In this document: positions 1 through 7,592 of the stretch, piece by piece
Layout: each line of letters opens with the position of its first letter
How positions within the stretch are numbered: the first letter of the stretch is position 1
NCBI RefSeq assembly: GCF_903652925.1
Contig: NZ_CAHLAR010000025.1
Location: 1 to 32,668 of the forward strand
Reading direction: 5' to 3'
From: Achromobacter anxifer
GTDB taxonomy: Bacteria > Pseudomonadota > Gammaproteobacteria > Burkholderiales > Burkholderiaceae_B
DNA: 32,668 bases
Translations under genes and position numbers: made by a program
The notes under the pieces: generated by a model
The model's input: only the letters and a program-made list of their open reading frames with translations
The model's database searches: none
What the model was told of the DNA's origin: nothing

Positions 1-2
1 CC

Positions 3-1397
3 GATGCGCGCGTGCCGCCCCGCCTGCTGCTGGCCGCCGCGCGCCAGACCGTGCTGTCGCGCAAGCCTCCGCGGCGCGCGCGCGGCTTTGGCGCCTGGGC
101 CAACCGCTGGCCGCTCAAGGCCATCGTCGCCGGCCGCGCCCGCAAGCAGATCGCCGCCAAGGATCCGCAGGGCCATTACCCGGCCGCGCCCGCCATCGTC
201 GATATCTGGGAAAAGCACGGCGGCAACGCCTTGCAGGCGCCAGCGCTGATCGAACGCATCATTTCCTCGGACACGGCCCGCAACCTGCTGCGCGTCTTCC
301 GCCTGCAGGAACGCCTGAAGGCCAACGGCAAGCAGGCCGGCATCGCGCCCGCGCGCCACGTGCATGTGGTGGGCGCCGGCGTCATGGGCGGCGACATCGC
401 GGCCTGGTGCGCGCTCAAGGGCATGACGGTCACGCTACAGGACCAGGACATGGCGCGCATCGCGCCCGCGATCAAGCGCGCTTCCGATCTGTACGCGCGC
501 CGCCTCAAGGACCCGCGCCTGGCGCGGGCCGCGTCCGACCGCCTGATTCCCGACCCTGCCGGAGGCGGCGTGCCGCGGGCCGACATCGTCATCGAAGCCA
601 TCAGCGAACAGCCCGACGCCAAGCGCGCGCTCTACGCCACGCTGGAGCCGCGCATGAAGGCCGACGCCCTGCTCGCCACCAATACCTCCAGCCTGCCACT
701 GGAAACCTTGCGCGCCGGCCTGGCGCGCCCGGAGCGGCTGGTGGGCATCCACTTCTTCAATCCCGTGGCCAAGATGCCGCTGGTCGAGGTGGTGCACGCC
801 GAGGGCGGCTCGGATGCCGCGCAGGCCCGCGCCTGCGCCTTCGTCGGCCAGATCGACAAGCTGGCGCTGCCGGTCAGGAGCGCCCCCGGCTTCCTGGTCA
901 ACGCCGTGCTGGCGCCCTACATGCTGCAGGCCATGCGCAGCGTGGACGAAGGCCTGGCGCCGGAAGCGGTGGACGCGGCCATGGTCGCCTTCGGCATGCC
1001 GATGGGACCGCTGGAACTGGCCGACACCGTGGGCCTGGACATTGCCCGTGCCGCAGGCGAAGAGCTCGCGGGCGGCGCCGAGCCGCCGCGCTGCCTGGCC
1101 GAACGGCTGGCGCGCGGCGATCTCGGCAAGAAGAGCGGCAAGGGCTTCTACGCCTGGCGCGACGGCAAGCCGGTAAAGGGCAGCGCGGCCGGCGCGCCCG
1201 CCGGACTGGCGCAGCGCCTGATCCAGCCGCTGATAGACGCCACGCGCCAGCGCGTGGACGCCGGCATCGTCGCCGACGCCGACCTGGCCGACGCGGGCGT
1301 GATTTTCGGAACAGGGTTCGCGCCATTCACGGGCGGGCCCTTGCATTACCAGAGCAGCAACGAGGTGCGCAGTACCAGACCGGCTAACGCCGAATAG
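3..1397 (+). CDS. 3-hydroxyacyl-CoA dehydrogenase of FadB/FadJ type, 5'-truncated by the window
   Basis: The reading frame is open from base 3, so the gene begins outside the window; no start codon is claimed. The visible part holds the linker and the complete NAD-dependent 3-hydroxyacyl-CoA dehydrogenase half. This comprises a Rossmann GAGVMGG motif near 371-391, the NTSSLP segment, the IHFFNP motif with the catalytic histidine near 747-764, and a C-terminal domain with GKKSGKGFYAW near 1125-1155. The tail (FGTGFAPFTGGP) is typical of the long alpha subunits of the beta-oxidation complex, in which an enoyl-CoA hydratase domain comes first. That domain would lie upstream and cannot be seen. 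It would oxidise 3-hydroxyacyl-CoA to 3-ketoacyl-CoA in the cytosol. It heads a fatty-acid cluster and ends 60 bases before fadL. Confidence 0.9.
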   Translation, partial: DARVPPRLLLAAARQTVLSRKPPRRARGFGAWANRWPLKAIVAGRARKQIAAKDPQGHYPAAPAIVDIWEKHGGNALQAPALIERIISSDTARNLLRVFRLQERLKANGKQAGIAPARHVHVVGAGVMGGDIAAWCALKGMTVTLQDQDMARIAPAIKRASDLYARRLKDPRLARAASDRLIPDPAGGGVPRADIVIEAISEQPDAKRALYATLEPRMKADALLATNTSSLPLETLRAGLARPERLVGIHFFNPVAKMPLVEVVHAEGGSDAAQARACAFVGQIDKLALPVRSAPGFLVNAVLAPYMLQAMRSVDEGLAPEAVDAAMVAFGMPMGPLELADTVGLDIARAAGEELAGGAEPPRCLAERLARGDLGKKSGKGFYAWRDGKPVKGSAAGAPAGLAQRLIQPLIDATRQRVDAGIVADADLADAGVIFGTGFAPFTGGPLHYQSSNEVRSTRPANAE

Positions 1398-1457
1398 ACC
1401 GGGACCACCAGACCGGCAGTGCCATAGAGACATCCATCCAATCGAGGAGGCAGTACC

Positions 1458-2780
1458 ATGAGCAGACGTTCATTGTCCCTGAGCACCCTGTCGGCCATCG
1501 TGGTCGGCCTGGGCGCAACCACCACGGCACACGCGGCCGGCTTTCAGCTCCTGGAGCAGAACGCCAGCGGCCTGGGCAACGCGTATGCGGGCTCGGCGGC
1601 GAATCCGGAGAACGCCAGCATCATCTACTACAACCCCGCAGGCATGACCTATCTGCCGGGCTTCAACATATCCGGCGGCGTCAACCTGATCAAGCCGTCC
1701 TTCAAGTTTTCCGACAACGGCGACAGCCGCAATCCCAGCATTCCCGGCCTGCCGGGTACCGGCCTGGGCGGCTCGCGCCCCACCGGCGGCAACGGCGGCG
1801 ACGCCGGCAACCTGGGCGTGGTGCCCAACATGTACGCCTCCTGGCAGTTGAACGAGCAGTGGTTCATCGGCCTGGGCGTGGGCGCTCCCTTCGGCCTGAT
1901 GACCGAGTACGACGACGGCTGGGTGGGCCAGTACCACTCCAACAAGTTCGAGATCAAGACGATCAACGTCAACCCGTCGATCGCCTACAAGGTCAACGAG
2001 AAGTTCTCCATGGGCTTCGGCGTGAACTGGCAGCACATCGACGCCAACTACAAGAAGAAGGCCGTGCTGCCGGTGCCCGGCATGCCGCTGGGCACCACCG
2101 GCGACGCCGACCTGAATCTGAAGGGCGACGCCTGGGGCTGGAACGTGGGCTTCATGCTGCAACCCACGGAAGACACCCGCATCGGCCTGTCGTACCGTTC
2201 GAAGATCCGTCACACCGCCAAGGGCGACACCGACATCACCAGCATCTATCCCAACCGCAACTCGGTTTCGTTCGACGCCAAAGCGTCCGTGGCGCTGCCC
2301 GACACCCTGATCCTGAGCGCCGCGCATCAGCTGAACGAGCGCTGGGAACTGCTGGGCGACATCTCGTGGACCGGCTGGAGCAGCATCCCCGACCTGAAGA
2401 TCCGCAACTCCGGTCCGGGCGCGCGCGACGACGACCTGCCGCTGAACTTCCGCGACAGCTGGCGCGTGGCCCTGGGCGCCAACTACAAGTTCGCGCCCGA
2501 CTGGAAGTGGAAGTTCGGCATCGCCTTCGACCAGTCGCCGGTCTACAAGGCGTCCGACCGCCCGACCTCGCTGCCCGACAACGACCGCTACTGGCTGTCC
2601 ACCGGCGTGCAATGGCAAGCCACCAAGAACACCACGCTCGACGTGGGCTATACCTATCTGTACCTGCGCAAGACGGACATCGACACGACGTCCGGCAACC
2701 AGCTGACCAAGGGCCGCGTGGCGGGCACCTACGACAGCAACGGCCATATCCTGGGCGTGCAGCTGTCGTCCCGCTTCTAA
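1458..2780 (+). CDS. fadL: FadL/TodX-family outer-membrane long-chain fatty acid transporter
   Basis: A 440-residue outer-membrane beta-barrel protein, the usual length for the family (E. coli FadL is of similar size). A cleavable signal peptide (residues 1 to about 26, ending THAHA-like TTAHA) is followed by the AGFQLLEQNASGLGNAYAG stretch and the hallmark NPAGM motif near residue 60, which lie in the N-terminal hatch region of FadL proteins. The chain is rich in alternating aromatic and polar residues and ends in phenylalanine (SSRF), the C-terminal signal for Bam-mediated insertion. It has a strong GAGGAGG-type ribosome site just before the ATG. It should admit long-chain fatty acids or other hydrophobic compounds for the downstream beta-oxidation enzymes. 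The substrate could differ, because TodX-type members import aromatics. Confidence 0.93.
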   Translation: MSRRSLSLSTLSAIVVGLGATTTAHAAGFQLLEQNASGLGNAYAGSAANPENASIIYYNPAGMTYLPGFNISGGVNLIKPSFKFSDNGDSRNPSIPGLPGTGLGGSRPTGGNGGDAGNLGVVPNMYASWQLNEQWFIGLGVGAPFGLMTEYDDGWVGQYHSNKFEIKTINVNPSIAYKVNEKFSMGFGVNWQHIDANYKKKAVLPVPGMPLGTTGDADLNLKGDAWGWNVGFMLQPTEDTRIGLSYRSKIRHTAKGDTDITSIYPNRNSVSFDAKASVALPDTLILSAAHQLNERWELLGDISWTGWSSIPDLKIRNSGPGARDDDLPLNFRDSWRVALGANYKFAPDWKWKFGIAFDQSPVYKASDRPTSLPDNDRYWLSTGVQWQATKNTTLDVGYTYLYLRKTDIDTTSGNQLTKGRVAGTYDSNGHILGVQLSSRF

Positions 2781-2794
2781 CCCCAGCCCCGGAC

Positions 2795-2823
2795 GGCGGG
2801 CCCGCCCGCCTTCCGCTTTTTTT
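2795..2823 (+). terminator. Hairpin plus T-run between fadL and the next gene, possible attenuator
   Basis: GGCGGG (2795-2800) pairs with CCCGCC (2805-2810) across a CCCG loop. After six bases a run of seven T follows (2817-2823). The ribosome site of the next gene (CTGGAGA, 2824-2830) starts right after the T-run. The stem is short and the T-run is offset, so this is likely a partial terminator that reduces transcription from fadL into the enzyme genes rather than a full stop. Confidence 0.5.
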
Positions 2824-2835
2824 CTGGAGACTGCC

Positions 2836-5226
2836 TTGAGCAAGTTCGTCGTCAAACACGTCGCCGTCCTGGGGGCCGGCGTCATGGGCGCGCAGATCGC
2901 CGCCCACCTGGCCAATGCCGGCGTGCCCGTCACGCTGTTCGACCTGGCAGCCCCCGAAGGCGACCGCAACGGCACGGTCAAGAAGGCCCTGGCCGGCCTG
3001 AAGAAGCTGGAGCCGGCGCCGCTGGCCGGCGCGGCGCGCCTGGCGTTCATCACGCCCGCCAACTACGACGACGACCTGGAACGCCTGCGCGGCTGCGACC
3101 TGGTCATCGAGGCCATCGCCGAACGCATGGACTGGAAGACCGCGCTGTACGAGCGCATCGCGCCGCACGTGGCCCCCGGCGCCATCATCGCCTCAAATAC
3201 CTCCGGCCTGTCGATCGACGCGCTGGCCAACGCGCTGCCCGCGGGCCTGCGCGACCGCTTCTGCGGCATCCACTTCTTCAACCCGCCGCGCTACATGCGG
3301 CTGGTGGAAATCATCGCGACCTCGCACACCCAGCCTGCCGTGCTGGACCAGCTTGAGACCTGGCTGACCTCGACCCTGGGCAAGGGCGTTATCCGCGCGC
3401 TGGACACGCCCAACTTCGTCGCCAACCGCATCGGCGTGTTCTCAATCCTGGCGGCCATGCACCATACCGCCCGCCTGGGCCTGGCCTTCGACGAAGTCGA
3501 CGCGCTGACCGGCCCCAGGATCGGCCGCCCCAAGAGCGCCACCTACCGCACCGCCGACGTGGTCGGCCTGGACACGCTGGCCCATGTGGTCGGCACCATG
3601 GAAAAGAACCTGCCGGACGATCCCTGGCACCGGTACTTCAAGCTGCCCGCCTGGCTGTCTGCCCTGATCGCCAAGGGCGCGCTGGGCCAGAAGAGCGGCG
3701 CCGGCGTCTACCGCAAGCAAGGCAAGGAGATCCAGGTCCTGGACCTGAAGGCGCAGGACTACGCGCCCGGCACGGGCAAGCTGGCCGACGAAGTCGCCGC
3801 CCTGCTCAAGGAACGCGACCCGGGCAAGCGCTTCGCCGCGCTGCGCGCCAGCAGCCATCCGCAGGCCCAGTTCCTGTGGAGCCTGTTCCGCGACATCTTC
3901 CACTACAGCGCCGTGCAGCTTGAACACGTGGCCGACAATGCGCGCGACCTGGACCTGGCCATGCGCTGGGGCTTCGGCTGGTCGCAAGGCCCGTTCGAAA
4001 CCTGGCAGGCCGCGGGCTGGCAAGCCATCGCCGCCGCCGTGGCCGAGGACATCGCCGCCGGCCGCGCCATGAGCGACGCCCCCCTGCCCGCCTGGGCGCT
4101 GGAGCCCGGCCGCCAGGGCGTGCACACGCCCGAGGGCTCGTACTCAGCCCGCACCGGCCAGCTGCGCCCGCGCTCGGCGCTGCCGGTGTACCGCCGCCAG
4201 CTGTTCCCGGAACGCGTGTACGGCGAAGGCTCGAACGAGCGCGGCGTCACGCTCTGGGAAAACGAAGGCGTGCGCCTGTGGCACCTGCCGCAGGCCGACG
4301 CCGGCATCGCCATTCTGTCTGTCACGTCCAAGAACCACACCCTGGGCGCCGAAGTGCTCGAAGGCGTCCTGCAGGCAGTGGCCAAGGCGGAACAGGAATA
4401 CGACGGACTGGTCATCTGGCACGACGCGCCCTTCGCCGTGGGCGCCAACCTGCAGCAGGTCGTGGAAGCCTGCGCCGCGGGCCAGTGGGACATGCTGGAA
4501 GCCACGGTCGAGAAATTCCAGCGCGCGTCGCAGGCCTTCAAGTACGCGCAGATCCCCACCGTGGCGGCCGTGCAGGGCATGGCGCTGGGCGGCGGCTGCG
4601 AATTCCTGATGCATGCCTCGCACCGCGTGCTGGCGCTGGAAAGCTACATCGGGCTGGTTGAAGCCGGCGTGGGCCTGATTCCGGCCGGCGGCGGCAGCAA
4701 GGAATTCGCCGGCCGCGCCGCCGCGCTGGCGGCCCGGACCGCCACCCCGGGCGAAGTCTTCCCCTACCTGCAGCCGGTGTTCCAGACCATCGCCACGGCC
4801 CAGGTCGCCAAGAGCGCGCTGGAAGCCATCGCCACGGGCTTCGCCCGCGACCGCGACATCGTGGTGTTCCATCCCGACGAGCTGCTGTATGTGGCCATCG
4901 GCCAGGCCCGCGCCGCGGCCGACGCCGGCTACACGCCGCCGCCCCGCCTGCGCGACATTCCCGTCGCGGGCCGCAACGGCATTGCGAACTTCGAGATGGT
5001 GCTGGTCAACATGCGCGAAGGCGGCTTGATCAGCGCCCACGATTACCGCGTGGCCCGCAGCGCCGCCGTCGCCCTGTGCGGCGGCGAGGTCGAAACCGGC
5101 GCCAGGGTGGACGAAGAGTGGCTGCTGGCCGTGGAGCGCAAGGAATTCGTGGCGCTGCTGCGCACGCCCGAAACCCAGGCCCGCATCCGCCACACCTTGG
5201 ACACCGGCAAGCCCCTGAGGAACTGA
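2836..5226 (+). CDS. fadN: Bifunctional 3-hydroxyacyl-CoA dehydrogenase / enoyl-CoA hydratase, FadN type
   Basis: A 796-residue fusion with the dehydrogenase first and the crotonase second, the order found in Bacillus FadN (about 790 aa) and opposite to FadB/FadJ. The N-terminal Rossmann motif is GAGVMGAQIA (residues about 14-23). IHFFNPPRYMRLVE carries the dehydrogenase catalytic histidine. The crotonase half, from about residue 490, retains both catalytic glutamates in GGGCEF and VEAGVGLIPAGGG, so it should be an active hydratase. The start is TTG: CTGGAGA lies five bases upstream and no better ATG precedes the Rossmann strand. The stop is one base from the thiolase start, so the two are translated together. 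Together with the thiolase it would carry out hydration, oxidation and thiolysis of fatty acyl-CoA. Confidence 0.94.
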   Translation: MSKFVVKHVAVLGAGVMGAQIAAHLANAGVPVTLFDLAAPEGDRNGTVKKALAGLKKLEPAPLAGAARLAFITPANYDDDLERLRGCDLVIEAIAERMDWKTALYERIAPHVAPGAIIASNTSGLSIDALANALPAGLRDRFCGIHFFNPPRYMRLVEIIATSHTQPAVLDQLETWLTSTLGKGVIRALDTPNFVANRIGVFSILAAMHHTARLGLAFDEVDALTGPRIGRPKSATYRTADVVGLDTLAHVVGTMEKNLPDDPWHRYFKLPAWLSALIAKGALGQKSGAGVYRKQGKEIQVLDLKAQDYAPGTGKLADEVAALLKERDPGKRFAALRASSHPQAQFLWSLFRDIFHYSAVQLEHVADNARDLDLAMRWGFGWSQGPFETWQAAGWQAIAAAVAEDIAAGRAMSDAPLPAWALEPGRQGVHTPEGSYSARTGQLRPRSALPVYRRQLFPERVYGEGSNERGVTLWENEGVRLWHLPQADAGIAILSVTSKNHTLGAEVLEGVLQAVAKAEQEYDGLVIWHDAPFAVGANLQQVVEACAAGQWDMLEATVEKFQRASQAFKYAQIPTVAAVQGMALGGGCEFLMHASHRVLALESYIGLVEAGVGLIPAGGGSKEFAGRAAALAARTATPGEVFPYLQPVFQTIATAQVAKSALEAIATGFARDRDIVVFHPDELLYVAIGQARAAADAGYTPPPRLRDIPVAGRNGIANFEMVLVNMREGGLISAHDYRVARSAAVALCGGEVETGARVDEEWLLAVERKEFVALLRTPETQARIRHTLDTGKPLRN

Positions 5227-5227
5227 C

Positions 5228-6427
5228 ATGAGCAAGCAGATTCAAGACGCCTACATCGTCGCCGCCACGCGCCTGCCGGTGGGCAAGCGCAACGGCGCCT
5301 ACATCACCACCCGGCCCGACGACATGCTGGCCGCCGCGCTCAACGGCGCGCTGGCGCAAGTGCCGGGCCTTGACCACGCCCGCATCGACGACGTCATCGC
5401 CGGCTGCGCCATGCCGGAAGCCGAACAGGGCATGAACGTGGCCCGCATCGGCCTGTTGCTTGCCGGCCTGCCGCAAAGCGTGGCCGGAGTCACCGTGAAC
5501 CGCTTCTGCGCCTCCGGGCTGCAGGCGGTGGCGGACGCCGCCGCCCGCATCCGCATAGGCGAGGCCGACATCATGATCGGCGCGGGCACCGAGTCCATGA
5601 GCGCCATGCCGCAGATCATGGGCAACAAGGTCTCGATGAACCCCGCCATCTTCGAGCACCAGGAAAACATCGGCATGGCCTTCGGCATGGGCCTGACCGG
5701 CGAAAAGGTCGCTGAACGCTGGAAGGTCTCGCGCGAGGACCAGGACGCCTTCGCCCTGGCCTCGCACCAGAAGGCCTGCGCGGCCATCGCCGCCGGCCAC
5801 TTCCGCGCCGAGATCACGCCCTATGAAACGGTGTCGCGCCAACCCGGCGACGCCAGCGGCACGGTGCGCGTCACGCGCCGCCTGGTCGAAGTGGACGAGG
5901 GCCCGCGCCCGGACAGCAGCCCCGAGGCGCTGGCCCGGTTGAAGCCCGTGTTCGCCGCGCGCGGCAGTGTCACCGCCGGCAACAGCTCGCAGATGTCCGA
6001 CGGCGCCGCCGCCGTGATCCTGGTGTCCGACCGCATCCTGCGCGAGTTCAACCTGAGCCCGCTGGCGCGCTTCGTCAGTTTCGCGGTGGCCGGCGTGCCG
6101 CCCGAGGTCATGGGCATCGGCCCCGTCGCGGCGATCCCCAAGGTGCTGCAACGCGCCGGCATCGGCCAGGACGCGCTGGACTGGATCGAGCTGAACGAGG
6201 CCTTCGCCGCCCAATCGCTGGCGGTGATCCGCGAGCTGAAGCTGGATCCGTCCAAGGTGAATCCGCTGGGCGGCGCGATCGCGCTGGGCCACCCGTTGGG
6301 CGCCACGGGCGCGATCCGCACCGCCACCCTCACCCACGGCCTGCGCCGCACCGGCGGCAAATACGGGCTGGTGACCATGTGCATCGGCACCGGCATGGGC
6401 GCGGCCGGCCTGTTCGAGGCCCTGTAG
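5228..6427 (+). CDS. Acetyl-CoA C-acyltransferase (3-ketoacyl-CoA thiolase)
   Basis: A 399-residue thiolase of normal length. The nucleophilic cysteine is Cys94 in NRFCASGLQA. The C-terminal half has NEAFAAQSLAV, the histidine motif GGAIALGHPLGATGA and the second catalytic cysteine in CIGTGMGAAGLF. It cleaves 3-ketoacyl-CoA with CoA to acetyl-CoA and a shortened acyl-CoA, the last step of beta-oxidation. The gene begins one base after the stop of the FadN-type enzyme, matching the paired arrangement of trifunctional systems. Sequence motifs alone do not separate degradative (FadA/FadI) from biosynthetic thiolases; the neighbours argue for degradation. Confidence 0.94.
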   Translation: MSKQIQDAYIVAATRLPVGKRNGAYITTRPDDMLAAALNGALAQVPGLDHARIDDVIAGCAMPEAEQGMNVARIGLLLAGLPQSVAGVTVNRFCASGLQAVADAAARIRIGEADIMIGAGTESMSAMPQIMGNKVSMNPAIFEHQENIGMAFGMGLTGEKVAERWKVSREDQDAFALASHQKACAAIAAGHFRAEITPYETVSRQPGDASGTVRVTRRLVEVDEGPRPDSSPEALARLKPVFAARGSVTAGNSSQMSDGAAAVILVSDRILREFNLSPLARFVSFAVAGVPPEVMGIGPVAAIPKVLQRAGIGQDALDWIELNEAFAAQSLAVIRELKLDPSKVNPLGGAIALGHPLGATGAIRTATLTHGLRRTGGKYGLVTMCIGTGMGAAGLFEAL

Positions 6428-6444
6428 TCGGAGCGGCGCGGAGC

Positions 6445-6990
6445 ATGAAGCCCTATTGGTTCAAGAACCTGTCGCCGCAATGGCGGGCGCGCCTGATGCG
6501 GGTGGGCTTCAACCTGCATCCGGCGTTCCGCGCCACGGGCGGGAAAGTGGTGCACGTGTCCGCGGACTTCCATCACATCCGCATCAAGCTGCCGCTGCTG
6601 CGGCGCACCCGCAATATCGTCGGTTCGATGTACGGCGGCTCGCTGTTCGCGGTGACCGACGGCGCCCACCCCACGATGCTGATGTCCGCGCTGGGCGCGG
6701 ACCACATCGTGTGGGACAAGGCGGCGACCATCCGCTACCGCAAGCCGGCCTACGTCACGCTGTACGTCGACTTCCGTCTGCCTGCCGGCGAGATCGCGGA
6801 GATCCGCAGGCTGTTGGCGCGCGACCATGAAACCACCCGCACCTACACGGTGGAACTGAAGGACCGCGAAGGCGTCGTGTACGCCGTCGTGGAACGCACG
6901 ATCTACATCGCAGACAAGAAGTTCTACAAGCAGAAGAACACTGGAGGAGCATCATGCGTCGTATCCCCGGAGGACGGACCGCCGTCCTGA
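6445..6990 (+). CDS. DUF4442 hotdog-fold (thioesterase-like) protein
   Basis: A 181-residue protein resembling the DUF4442 branch of hotdog-fold acyl-CoA thioesterases, with the NIVGSMYGGSLFAVTDGAHP segment (about residues 55-74) where hotdog enzymes carry their acyl-CoA contact helix. The frame is open from 6379, but the ATG at 6445 is preferred. It lies behind a GCGCGGAGC ribosome-like site and avoids overlap with the thiolase gene. The last 37 bases overlap the start of the next gene, so translation is probably coupled. A housekeeping role in hydrolysing stalled acyl-CoA intermediates during beta-oxidation is inferred from location. The catalytic activity is not shown by the sequence. Confidence 0.8.
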   Translation: MKPYWFKNLSPQWRARLMRVGFNLHPAFRATGGKVVHVSADFHHIRIKLPLLRRTRNIVGSMYGGSLFAVTDGAHPTMLMSALGADHIVWDKAATIRYRKPAYVTLYVDFRLPAGEIAEIRRLLARDHETTRTYTVELKDREGVVYAVVERTIYIADKKFYKQKNTGGASCVVSPEDGPPS

Positions 6991-7544
6991 GCCTCATGCT
7001 TGCCGCCAGCCTGGCGGGCGCCCCCGCGCTGGCCTCCGACCTGGAAGTGGGCGGCGTGCGCGTGCCGGACAGCCTGACGGAAGGCGGCCGCGCGCTGGTG
7101 CTGAACGGCGCCGGCGTGCGCACCAAGTTCGTCGTCAAGGTCTACGTGGCGGCGCTGTACGCCACCGCGAAAAGCGGCGACGCCGCCGCCCTGGTCAACA
7201 GCGCGGAACCGCGCCGCATGCGCCTGCAACTGCTGCGCGACGTGGACAGCAAGAGCCTGGATGGCGCCCTGCAGGAAGGATTGCGCGACAATACGCCCGC
7301 ACAGGAGCTTGCCGCGCTCAAGGCGCCGGCCGACCGCCTGTCCGCCCTGATGGCGGAAATCGGCTCCGCGCGCGAGGGCGACGTGGTCGACCTGGGCTTC
7401 GACGCCCGCGGCGTCTCGGTCACGGACAACGGCAAGCTGCGCGGCCGCATCGACGATCCCGCTTTCGCCCGCGCCCTGCTGCGGGTCTGGCTGGGCGACA
7501 ACCCCGCGCAGACCTCCCTGAAGAAAGCCCTGCTGGGCGGCTAG
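6954..7544 (+). CDS. Exported chalcone isomerase-like family protein
   Basis: A 196-residue protein with an arginine-rich signal peptide (residues 1 to about 28, ending APALAS) and a mature domain of the bacterial chalcone-isomerase-like family. Recognisable parts are GVRTKFVVKVYVAALY, a central RMRLQLLRDVD strand and the terminal W-L-G-D...LKKALLGG motif. A GGAGG site precedes the ATG and the start lies inside the 3' end of the DUF4442 gene. Plant relatives without isomerase activity bind fatty acids (the FAP proteins). Its place between a thioesterase-like gene and fadD therefore suggests periplasmic binding of fatty acids delivered by FadL. That is an inference; bacteria with this gene generally do not make flavonoids. 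Confidence 0.82.
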   Translation: MRRIPGGRTAVLSLMLAASLAGAPALASDLEVGGVRVPDSLTEGGRALVLNGAGVRTKFVVKVYVAALYATAKSGDAAALVNSAEPRRMRLQLLRDVDSKSLDGALQEGLRDNTPAQELAALKAPADRLSALMAEIGSAREGDVVDLGFDARGVSVTDNGKLRGRIDDPAFARALLRVWLGDNPAQTSLKKALLGG

Positions 7545-7592
7545 AGCGCAAGGCTCCCGCTGCCGCGCTGGCCCTAGACGGAAATCCGGTAA

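Noticed and set aside
1470-3062. Long minus-strand open frame opposite fadL
   Set aside because: Low-complexity Val/Gly/Ala/Arg composition with no motif, lying antisense to a clear FadL gene; a normal result of high GC third positions.
6379-6444. Upstream start for the DUF4442 gene
   Set aside because: It would overlap the thiolase end by 49 bases and add Gly/Ala/Arg-rich residues unlike the family; the ATG at 6445 has a ribosome-like site.
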